Positions 1 through 6,106 of a stretch of DNA of 11,637 bases are shown here, piece by piece. Made by a program: the position numbers and the translations under genes. The notes under the pieces were generated by a model. That model was not told the DNA's origin and did no database searches. It saw only the letters and a list, made by a program, of their open reading frames with translations. Source of the stretch: JAQVWU01 sp964628455 (GTDB lineage Bacteria; Bacillota; Clostridia; Oscillospirales; CAG-272); assembly GCA_964628455.1 (NCBI GenBank), contig CAZVPD010000126.1, positions 1 to 11,637 of the forward strand, given 5' to 3'. Each line of letters opens with the position of its first letter. Position 1 is the first letter of the stretch.

Positions 1-19
1 GTGTGTCCTGTAGAACACA

Positions 20-54
20 AATGCTAAATGCGGAATGTTGAATGCTGAATGATC
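20..54. repeat. Degenerate 7-bp tandem array (AATGNNN x5)
   Basis: Five consecutive heptamers in perfect phase: AATGCTA, AATGCGG, AATGTTG, AATGCTG, AATGATC. The first four bases are invariant and the last three vary. The frame that encodes the glycosidase remnant to the right is closed here by stops at 11-13, 50-52 and 59-61, so the array is non-coding in that frame and sits where the gene loses its 5' part. Its origin is unknown; slippage or a dispersed intergenic repeat are the obvious options. Confidence 0.6.
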
Positions 55-61
55 GTTCTGA

Positions 62-814
62 GGAGCGTGTAGCACAATAGCGCTTTCAAGTTGCCTTCTC
101 CCCCGTATCGGAATCATTCAGGGAGAGACCGGCGCGCAGTCAAGATTCTCACGTCAGGGAGCTTTGAACAGCGCTGAATGGACGGAACGCAAACAGGCGA
201 AATTCCTCCTTCGGAAGATGATGATCGACCTCAAGACCGATGTTCTGTTCACATCCTACTTCACCGCGGTGGATATTTTCGAAAATATCATCGACGAAAG
301 CGGAACAATCAACGAAGATTATTACGGCTTCTTCGGTGTCCTCGGTGAAAAGTTCGACAAGAACGGCACCCCTCTCGGAGAATATTTCAGAAAGGCTTCG
401 TATACGGCATTTCAGACGCTTTGCGCCGTTTTGTCCGGCAATGTCCGCAGAGAGGAACTTCCGCTGTTCTTCGAATCGGGATATTCTCCGGCGATCGGCA
501 GAAATGACGAAGTTCCTTATGATATTGCTTCGGATATCCTCTGGCAGGGATATCGAAACGATGAAGGCGCGGCATTCGTTTATTGGGCAGCCAAGGACAT
601 TATGACGCAGGAATTTGAATCCACCGTTTCTCTCAACGGCTGCGGTGTGTCATCTGAAGTCAGGCTGATTGATCTCTATACCGGTGAAGTATTCGAATTC
701 GACGGAAGCTGTATGACTTATTCTGACGGTATTCTCAGACTGCGCCACATTCCGATCAGAGATTATCCTTTGATGCTGACTTTCGGGAATTTTTCGGAAA
801 CGGAATACTGCTGA
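62..814 (+). pseudogene. 5'-truncated glycoside hydrolase (clan-A-like TIM barrel, C-terminal part)
   Basis: The frame is open from just after the TGA at 59-61 to the TGA at 812-814. A TTG at 164 with AGGGAG a few bases upstream could serve as a start, but family-like protein sequence clearly begins earlier. From about position 101 the frame reads PRIGIIQGETGAQSR, followed by a GAL..AEWTERKQAKFLLR segment and TSYFTAVDIF. In clan GH-A enzymes this pattern fits barrel strand 7 with the nucleophile Glu (here the GAG at 125-127), then strand 8, and then a small C-terminal beta domain ending in YPLMLTFG. Everything upstream, including strand 4 with the acid/base Glu, is missing, so the remnant should be catalytically dead. 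The exact GH family is not identified; GH39- or GH5-like proteins are candidates. It lies 22 bp before the GH110 gene and was probably the first gene of that operon. A sequencing or assembly break is the alternative explanation. Confidence 0.65.
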
Positions 815-836
815 AAGCGAAAACAGACACAAAAAA

Positions 837-2459
837 ATGAAAATAATAAAATCGGAACACTTCGCTGCATTTGAGAATGATACCGCTTATATTTTTGAAG
901 GAAACATGTATGATGTTTTTTTGGATGACTGTACGGTCAGCCATGATCTGCGGTATCTTTCCGCTTCCCGTGCGGCGGGAAATGAATTGATCGTCGGATT
1001 CCTATTGAAGAATTTGCACAACGTTACTCTCGACTTCGGCGGAGCAAAGGTCGTATTCCATGGCAGAATAGCACCGTTTGTTTTTGACTGCTGTGAAAAC
1101 ATCACAATGAAGAACTTGTCCGTCATTTACGACAGACCGTTTTACACACAGGCCGAAATGTTGGAGGCGGATACAAAGCATTTGAAGCTCCGCATCAGTG
1201 ACGGATTTTCCTGCCGTGTGGATGGGACATACCTGATCGCAACCTCCGAAACCTGGGAAAATCACCTGAACACCAACAATATGCTGTTTCAGCCCTTTGA
1301 CAGAAATACATTGTCTCCGAAGGGAAGCTGTATCATTGCTCTCATCGGCGAAGAAATCTTCCCGCACAAGCCGCTTCCCCTGCCTTGCCGCCACCTTCTT
1401 GCGGAAGAAGACGGTGAAAACGTCATCCTGCACGGAGAATTTCCGTCGGACTGGCAAGCGGGTGATTATCTTGCCATGACCCATGAGACGAGAGATAAAC
1501 ACATGATCTTTGCATTGTGCTGTAAAGGCATGCTGATCGAAAACTTCCGTATCATCCACGGCGCATCCTTTGGTTTTGTGGGGATGCACTCGTCCGATAT
1601 AACGTTCGACAGATTCAATATGTTCAGGGATCAGGAAAATCCTGCTCTCGTGACATGCATTGCCGATTCTATCCACTGCTTCAACTGCTCGGGTAAAATT
1701 ATCATGAAAAACTGCCGTACAGAAGGGATGCTGGATGATACGCTAAACATCCATACCAATTATTCTCTTGTCAGAAGTTTTGAACCCGGTGTCGTCCATA
1801 TCGCATGCGGCGGATCTTCGGTCTCCATCCGCAACACGATCTATACGGAAGGCGATGAAGCGGCGGTCTATCGCGGAAAAACGCAGGATCTGCGCGGTAT
1901 TTTCCATGTAAAAAATGTGACCACAGATGGCGCGGAGATTTTCCATCTAGAAACAGACGACTGCGAATTTGTACCTGAAGAAGGGGATTTGGTCGAAAAC
2001 CTGTCTGCCAATCCCGAGATTTTCATCGAAAACTGCCTCATACGCAATGCGAGAGCTCGTTTGCTGCTCCAAAGCAGAAACAAAATTGTGGTGCGTAATT
2101 GTATTTTCATCGGTCCCGGAAGGATCGGGCTGACCGGTGACGCGACTTATTGGTTTGAAGGAAGTCCCGTGCGGGATTGCACCATCGAAAATTGTTTCTT
2201 TGACGGAGAGGGAGCTGCCATCACGGTAACACCGGAGATTCTCCCGACACAGGAGCATCCATATTTTCACAGTGGTCTGACTGTCCGAAATTGCATCTTC
2301 ACCGGAGATACGATCATGAGCGCGAGATTTACCGATAAAATTAAAATGGATGGAAATATATCTCTAAGCAATCGTCAGCTGAAAGCATTACTGTACAATT
2401 GCGGCGAATGTAATGGTGAAGATGTCGCAATCATCAGAAATGCAGATGAGATACTATGA
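837..2459 (+). CDS. GH110-like right-handed beta-helix glycosidase (putative alpha-1,3-galactosidase), first copy
   Basis: A 540-residue protein made of beta-helix rungs. The N-terminal part has the family pattern NVTLDFGGAKVVFHG....PFVF...ENITMKN (residues 62-93), later LLLQSRNKIVVRN (409-421), and WFEGSPVRDCTIEN (439-452). The catalytic region contains IADSIHCFNC (275-284) and LDDTLNIHTNY (299-309). Asp277, Asp300 and Asp301 keep the 23/24-residue spacing that, as I recall, separates the catalytic aspartates described for GH110 enzymes. Family members release terminal alpha-1,3-galactose, for example from blood group B or linear alpha-Gal glycans or carrageenan pieces. There is no signal peptide, so it should be cytoplasmic and act on imported oligosaccharides. 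The Gly usual after the DD..N.H motif is Thr307. ATG 837 has no clear Shine-Dalgarno sequence; it lies 22 bp after the glycosidase remnant. Its stop overlaps the next start (ATGA). Fold and family look good; substrate is inferred. Confidence 0.8.
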   Translation: MKIIKSEHFAAFENDTAYIFEGNMYDVFLDDCTVSHDLRYLSASRAAGNELIVGFLLKNLHNVTLDFGGAKVVFHGRIAPFVFDCCENITMKNLSVIYDRPFYTQAEMLEADTKHLKLRISDGFSCRVDGTYLIATSETWENHLNTNNMLFQPFDRNTLSPKGSCIIALIGEEIFPHKPLPLPCRHLLAEEDGENVILHGEFPSDWQAGDYLAMTHETRDKHMIFALCCKGMLIENFRIIHGASFGFVGMHSSDITFDRFNMFRDQENPALVTCIADSIHCFNCSGKIIMKNCRTEGMLDDTLNIHTNYSLVRSFEPGVVHIACGGSSVSIRNTIYTEGDEAAVYRGKTQDLRGIFHVKNVTTDGAEIFHLETDDCEFVPEEGDLVENLSANPEIFIENCLIRNARARLLLQSRNKIVVRNCIFIGPGRIGLTGDATYWFEGSPVRDCTIENCFFDGEGAAITVTPEILPTQEHPYFHSGLTVRNCIFTGDTIMSARFTDKIKMDGNISLSNRQLKALLYNCGECNGEDVAIIRNADEIL

Positions 2460-4066
2460 CCGAATTTGTACCGAACGGAAAGAACCGTACCCCCGAAGTC
2501 GTGAAGGTTTTGCTTCATGCTGCAGATGGGACTGTCTTACATTTCGCTCCCGGAACGTATGATTTTTACGGAGAGGGCGTCTATGAAGGATACTTCTCCC
2601 CCTCTTGCAACAAGAGCAGCGACAAAAAAGTCATTTTTCCGTTTTTGAATCTCAATAACGTGACCCTGGACGGCGGTGGCGCGGATTTTATTTTCCACGA
2701 CCGTGTGTTCCCCTTTGTGATTCAAAACTGTCAGGGTGTAACCGTGAAGAATTTCACAATGGATTTCTCTTTCCCGCGCTGTTGTATCGCGGATGTAGTA
2801 AAGGTGACAGACGAGGGTTTTGAACTGTTCATCGACCGTCAGAAATACCGCTACAGTGTCACTGCACGCGGGAACCTTAACATCAAAGTGGGAAGCGACG
2901 AGTTTTCTACCGGTGAAAGACGGTTTTTCCTAAAATCAGGTTTGGCAGGCGGACCTGTCTATTATCTTGCCGCCGGAAAGATCTTCTACGAAAACAAAAA
3001 TCTTCCCGCTCCCGTGCTGTATTGTAAAGCAGAGAAGACTGAAAACGGGGTGTTCCTGCGCTATACGGACGGATACAGACCTGACTACAGAGAACATTCA
3101 CCCATCCTCATCAGCTTTGACGAGCAAAGGGACAACGATATGTTCTTCCTTGAAAGAAGCTGTGATCTCCTCTTCGAGGATATCCGCATTTTCAGTGGGG
3201 CGGGGATGGGCTTTACAGGACAATGCTGTGAAAATGTCACCCTGCGCCGCTGTGCTATCGACCCGCGCGGAAATGGATCTCTCGATTTCTCCACTACTGC
3301 AGACGGCATCCTGCTTACGAATTTTTCCGGGCAACTGAACATCGAGGATTGCCGCATAAGGAATACGATGGATGATGCGTTCAGTATCCACGGATTCTAT
3401 ACGAAAGTCGAGTGTGTGACCGCACCGAAAAAAGCCGTAGCAAAGCTATTGCACCGTTCACAGGGTGGTGTAAATGTGTATTTCCCTGGTGACCGAGTAG
3501 TGATTTCCGACGGCACGACCATGAGAGAAAAAGGTATGGTAACCATTAAATATGCCCACTTCGAGTATGAGCCGTACGATGTGCTTCTGGATTTTGAGGA
3601 GAACATCGAAGAGCTACTTGCGCCGGGAGACTTTATCGAAAATCGCAATAGAACGCCGAATGTGCGTATTTCGGGTTGTACCTTTGAGAACGTGCCGCAT
3701 CTTCGGATCGGGACCGCCGGAAAGACTGTGTTTGAAAACAACACGCTGAAGCAATGCGGCGGGATTCTGATCAATGACATTCTCGGCTTTTGGTATGCTT
3801 CGGGACCCGTGCGAGATTTGACGATCACGAATAACACGTTTATCAGCTGCGGGTGTGGGATTAATGCAATCATTGACCGCGATGCCCGTTCCGATGTGCG
3901 CCATCAAAATGTTAAAATCATAAGCAACTGCTTTGCTGACTGCCCTTCGGCAATCAGTATACAAAAGACCGATGGTCTGACGGTTCGAGGAAATACGATG
4001 TACAATGTTAAAAACGTCTTTTCCTGTACCGGCTGTACCAATGTGGATTCGGATATCGAGGTATAA
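2456..4066 (+). CDS. GH110-like right-handed beta-helix glycosidase, second diverged copy
   Basis: A 536-residue beta-helix protein, clearly a distant relative of the preceding gene and not a recent duplicate. Recognisable blocks are APGTYDFYGE (31-40), FPFLNLNNVTLDGGGADFIF (61-80), GAGMGFTGQCCENVTLR (248-264), TADGILLTNFSG (281-292), TMDDAFSIHGFY (304-315) and WYASGPVRDLTITNNTF (446-462). Asp283, Asp306 and Asp307 have the same 23/24 spacing as in the first copy. The His usually seen three residues after the first Asp is Leu286, and the Asn expected in the DDA.N.HG motif is Ser310, so specificity may differ from classical alpha-1,3-galactosidases or activity may be altered. It has no signal peptide and is predicted cytoplasmic. 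Its ATG overlaps the upstream TGA by 4 bp and has no strong ribosome site, which fits translational coupling; the acetyltransferase starts 2 bp after its stop. The partner enzymes may act on successive linkages of one glycan. Confidence 0.78.
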   Translation: MTEFVPNGKNRTPEVVKVLLHAADGTVLHFAPGTYDFYGEGVYEGYFSPSCNKSSDKKVIFPFLNLNNVTLDGGGADFIFHDRVFPFVIQNCQGVTVKNFTMDFSFPRCCIADVVKVTDEGFELFIDRQKYRYSVTARGNLNIKVGSDEFSTGERRFFLKSGLAGGPVYYLAAGKIFYENKNLPAPVLYCKAEKTENGVFLRYTDGYRPDYREHSPILISFDEQRDNDMFFLERSCDLLFEDIRIFSGAGMGFTGQCCENVTLRRCAIDPRGNGSLDFSTTADGILLTNFSGQLNIEDCRIRNTMDDAFSIHGFYTKVECVTAPKKAVAKLLHRSQGGVNVYFPGDRVVISDGTTMREKGMVTIKYAHFEYEPYDVLLDFEENIEELLAPGDFIENRNRTPNVRISGCTFENVPHLRIGTAGKTVFENNTLKQCGGILINDILGFWYASGPVRDLTITNNTFISCGCGINAIIDRDARSDVRHQNVKIISNCFADCPSAISIQKTDGLTVRGNTMYNVKNVFSCTGCTNVDSDIEV

Positions 4067-4068
4067 TT

Positions 4069-4665
4069 ATGGGACAATTATTGATGACCATCCAATCGCC
4101 TACCGAAATGCCGGCGATCCGTTTGCCCGAGGGATTTAGGACACATCAGTTTCATCGCGATGGTGATGCACTTTTCACTTTGGAGGATTTCCGCTCACAA
4201 TGGATCGGGATCCGTGATGCGGATCACGGAAAAGTGATGTCGGACTGGTTTGAGACCGTTTATAACGATTCCCGTGTCCCGGATGACGGCTTTTTCCTCA
4301 TTGTTCGGGGAGAAAATGAGATCGTATCCAGCGCTTCCATTCAGTTGGGTGAGCATACACCCGATAGCGCTACCGTTCATGCCGTATGTACCACAGAAAC
4401 ATACAGAGGTCTTGGCTTGGGGCGAGCCGTGATGCTGCAAGTCCTTTCATATGCTGCCGCACACGGTATTTGCGATGTATATCTGACCACCGACGATTGG
4501 CGTATCCCGGCCGTAGCCCTGTATCTGAAAATGGGCTTTCTTCCGGTCTTTTATGAAGCGGATATGCGGGACAGATGGATAAAAATTTGTGAGGAACACA
4601 ATTTCACGGATATTCCCATGCTCAATGAAAATGGATGTGCGGAGATCCTCAATGCAGCGAAATGA
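4069..4665 (+). CDS. GNAT-family N-acetyltransferase
   Basis: A 198-residue protein with the GCN5-related acetyltransferase core in its C-terminal half. Motif A is VHAVCTTETYRGLGLGRAV (103-121), where RGLGLG is the acetyl-CoA pyrophosphate loop. Motif B is the AVALYLKMGFLPVFY segment (148-162), the usual Y.K.GF signature. The N-terminal 60 residues are less typical and may set the acceptor specificity, which cannot be read from sequence. The chosen ATG has GAGG at 4058-4061 with 7-nt spacing inside the end of the upstream gene; Met6 is an alternative start without a better site. The 2-bp gap makes it the last gene of the GH110 operon. Acetylation of a released sugar or amino sugar is possible; an unrelated small-molecule or protein acceptor is equally possible. 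Confidence 0.85.
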   Translation: MGQLLMTIQSPTEMPAIRLPEGFRTHQFHRDGDALFTLEDFRSQWIGIRDADHGKVMSDWFETVYNDSRVPDDGFFLIVRGENEIVSSASIQLGEHTPDSATVHAVCTTETYRGLGLGRAVMLQVLSYAAAHGICDVYLTTDDWRIPAVALYLKMGFLPVFYEADMRDRWIKICEEHNFTDIPMLNENGCAEILNAAK

Positions 4666-4810
4666 CATAAGTTTATTAAAAAGTTGGATTTAAAAATTGG
4701 AATCGACAGACGATAAGCTGCTCCGAATATGCAAAAACAAAGTATACTGCTTTGTTTGCCGTAGAAGGAGGAGGAACACTCCATTCATTTTTTAACATAT
4801 TCCGTTTTAA
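4666..4810. other. Intergenic spacer with imperfect palindrome
   Basis: No gene is supported here. The only structure is an imperfect inverted repeat at about 4735-4757, AAACAAAG and CTTTGTTT around a 7-base loop. It has no convincing T-tract of its own, so I do not call it a terminator. A purine stretch AAGGAGGAGG at 4765-4774 looks like a strong ribosome site but no ATG, GTG or TTG frame of useful length follows at the right distance. It may be debris of a lost gene. Confidence 0.35.
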
Positions 4811-4863
4811 TAAATAAAAAGAACCATTGTATCACCTCGAAAAAACGGTTGATTACAATGGTT
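4811..4863 (-). terminator. Bidirectional hairpin terminator between the GH110 operon and tRNA-Val
   Basis: AACCATTGTA (4822-4831) pairs perfectly with TACAATGGTT (4854-4863); the intervening 22 bases can add a few bulged inner pairs. Read on the minus strand, the hairpin is followed by a U-rich run (complement of 4811-4820), suited to ending the tRNA transcript whose 3' end is at 4870. Read on the plus strand, it is followed by TTCTT, so it can also stop the GNAT operon. Confidence 0.75.
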
Positions 4864-4869
4864 TTCTTA

Positions 4870-4946
4870 TGGTGGAGACAGGGGGGCTCGAACCCTCGAC
4901 CTCACGGATGTGAACCGTACGCTCTGACCAGCTGAGCTACGCCTCC
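4870..4946 (-). tRNA. tRNA-Val (anticodon CAC), CCA encoded
   Basis: The minus strand folds as a 77-nt cloverleaf: acceptor GGAGGCG with TGTCTCC (G-U pairs at two positions), D arm GCTC/GAGC, anticodon stem TACGG/CCGTG with loop TTCACAT, a 5-nt variable region, T loop TTCGAGC, discriminator A and a genomic CCA. The anticodon CAC reads the Val codon GUG. The T stem (GAGGG with CCCCC) contains one A-C mismatch, which is unusual but tolerable. A dedicated promoter lies directly upstream and a hairpin terminator directly downstream. Confidence 0.93.
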
Positions 4947-4961
4947 GGGAATTACGCTTTT

Positions 4962-4990
4962 ATTATAACTTATGCGAAGACGATTGTCAA
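4962..4990 (-). promoter_or_regulatory. Perfect-consensus promoter for tRNA-Val inside the transporter 3' end
   Basis: On the minus strand, TTGACA (4990-4985) and TATAAT (4967-4962) are separated by exactly 17 bases, a full match to the sigma-70/sigma-A consensus. The -10 box ends 15 bp before the tRNA 5' end, leaving a very short leader. The -35 box lies within the last codons of the AEC transporter gene and the stop codon falls in the spacer, so the tRNA can be transcribed independently of the transporter mRNA. Confidence 0.85.
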
Positions 4991-5899
4991 GAGCATATAT
5001 GCAAACGGCACGGTTATTACTCCCATAATATTCGATACGAAGCAGGACTGCGCGCCCGTTTTGCTGTCGCCGCCGAAGGCTTCGGGAAAGACGACGTTGT
5101 TCAGGCCCATGGGAAGCACCAGCATGGTGCAGACGATGAGCGTAATGTAGCGGTCGGCGCCGATAAAATACATCGCACCGCCGACAAGCGCCGGCAGGAA
5201 AACAAGCCTGACCATTCCCGCCGCATACATTTTATAGTTGCGCAGCATATCGAGAAAAGGCGCGCGCGCCAGGACGAAGCCGGTCAGCAGCATGGCGACC
5301 GGTCCGGTGCAGGCGGAGGCGGCGGACATGGTCTTCCCTACAAACGAAGGCATCACAAGGCCGGAAAGGCCGATGACCGCACCGGCCAGAATAGACAGGA
5401 TGATGGGATTGAGCACTTTCTTCAGGTTGAAAACACGCGCGGGATTGAGGATATACATCCCGACGGTGTATATGAACAGATTAAACGGAAGGGTGAAGAT
5501 CATGAAATCGAGCAGCACCTGCTGTCCGAAGACCGCGCCGACCAGCGGATAACCGAGATAGCCGAGGTTCGGGACCGTGAAGGCGTAGGAGTAGATCGCC
5601 CTTGTCATGCGCTCCCGGGAAAACAGCATGGAAAGGGGGATGGAAAGCCCGAATGTGACCGCCAGCAGAATAAAAGACCAGCCGAGCAGCGGAAGCTTTT
5701 CGGCAAGGACATCGGTGCGCAGATTCGCGGAAAAAGTGTTGAAGCACAAGGCCGGAAGAAAGATATAAAGCTCCAGTTTTGAGAGAACGGTGCCCGTGCT
5801 GTCCGGCAGCAGGCTGCCCTTTTTGAGAAAATAACCTATGGTCATGAAGGTGAAGAAGATGGTCATCTGCTCGAAAGTCACCGTGAAGGTAGTAGTCAA
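4970..5899 (-). CDS. AEC-family (auxin efflux carrier type) transporter
   Basis: A 309-residue hydrophobic protein with about ten predicted membrane segments split into two five-helix halves by a polar stretch around residues 152-165. Family signatures visible are FFTFMTIGYFLKKG (15-28) in helix 1, NLGYLGYPLVGAVFG (111-125) and GPVAMLLTGFVLA (199-211), matching bacterial AEC permeases such as malate or malonate carriers. Length is normal for the family (about 300-320). The start is TTG at 5899-5897, chosen because AAGGGG (minus strand, 5913-5908) precedes it by 8 nt; GTG at codon 7 and Met12 lack such a site and would cut closer to helix 1. It is transcribed away from the aconitase-like gene, which supports an organic-acid substrate, but substrate and direction of transport are inferred. 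Its stop is 23 bp before tRNA-Val with no terminator between, so transporter transcripts probably read through the tRNA. Confidence 0.88.
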   Translation of the reverse strand: MTTTFTVTFEQMTIFFTFMTIGYFLKKGSLLPDSTGTVLSKLELYIFLPALCFNTFSANLRTDVLAEKLPLLGWSFILLAVTFGLSIPLSMLFSRERMTRAIYSYAFTVPNLGYLGYPLVGAVFGQQVLLDFMIFTLPFNLFIYTVGMYILNPARVFNLKKVLNPIILSILAGAVIGLSGLVMPSFVGKTMSAASACTGPVAMLLTGFVLARAPFLDMLRNYKMYAAGMVRLVFLPALVGGAMYFIGADRYITLIVCTMLVLPMGLNNVVFPEAFGGDSKTGAQSCFVSNIMGVITVPFAYMLLTIVFA

Positions 5900-5945
5900 A
5901 TTTTTAACCCCTTATTCGAAAACATACAATAAAACACTGTCATAT

Positions 5946-5974
5946 ATAATACCATCGGGAACGCATAATGTCAA
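5946..5974 (-). promoter_or_regulatory. Promoter of the AEC transporter gene
   Basis: Minus strand TTGACA (5974-5969), a 17-base spacer, then TATTAT (5951-5946), which is 11 of 12 consensus positions with ideal spacing. It lies about 47 bp upstream of the TTG start and its AAGGGG ribosome site, leaving a short 5' leader. Confidence 0.75.
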
Positions 5975-6036
5975 GCAAAGAACATGGTTTATCTGCTTTC
6001 TGTTATTAAATTTACATATATGCCCCCCCGTATGCG

Positions 6037-6065
6037 TAGAAATTTTAACAAATTTCTGTTATAAT
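6037..6065 (+). promoter_or_regulatory. Extended -10 promoter of the hydratase-GH2 operon
   Basis: A perfect TATAAT at 6060-6065 is preceded by TGT (6057-6059), forming an extended -10 element. A weaker -35 candidate TAGAAA (6037-6042, 4 of 6 consensus bases) sits 17 bp upstream. The leader to ATG 6107 is about 35 nt and holds GGAGG at 6093-6097. The weak -35 with a palindrome in the spacer suggests a regulated promoter. Confidence 0.65.
6038..6057. promoter_or_regulatory. Palindromic operator candidate within the promoter spacer
   Basis: Arms AGAAATTT (6038-6045) and AAATTTCT (6050-6057) are perfect reverse complements around TAAC (6046-6049), giving 20 bp of dyad symmetry that fills the gap between the -35 and the TATAAT. 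A dimeric repressor here would block RNA polymerase. No regulator gene lies beside it, so the cognate protein is unknown; AT-rich palindromes can arise by chance. Confidence 0.5.
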
Positions 6066-6106
6066 CGGAGATAATTCTTTAAACACGCAGACGGAGGTAT
6101 ACATAT

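Noticed and set aside
1..160. A second copy of the tRNA-Val 3' end as an attachment site
   Set aside because: By eye no stretch at either window edge matches the tRNA 3' end over more than a few bases, and there is no integrase.
164..814. A complete 216-residue gene starting at TTG 164
   Set aside because: AGGGAG is close enough to act as a ribosome site, but the glycosidase-like sequence continues upstream in frame to about 101, so the TTG is most likely an internal Leu codon of a broken gene.
4765..4870. AAGGAGGAGG as the ribosome site of a small gene
   Set aside because: Only an ATT codon lies at suitable distance and the frame would run through the terminator hairpin and the tRNA.
6023..6029. 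Run of seven C before the operon promoter as a phase-variation tract
   Set aside because: It is short, lies upstream of the -35, and nothing else indicates switching.
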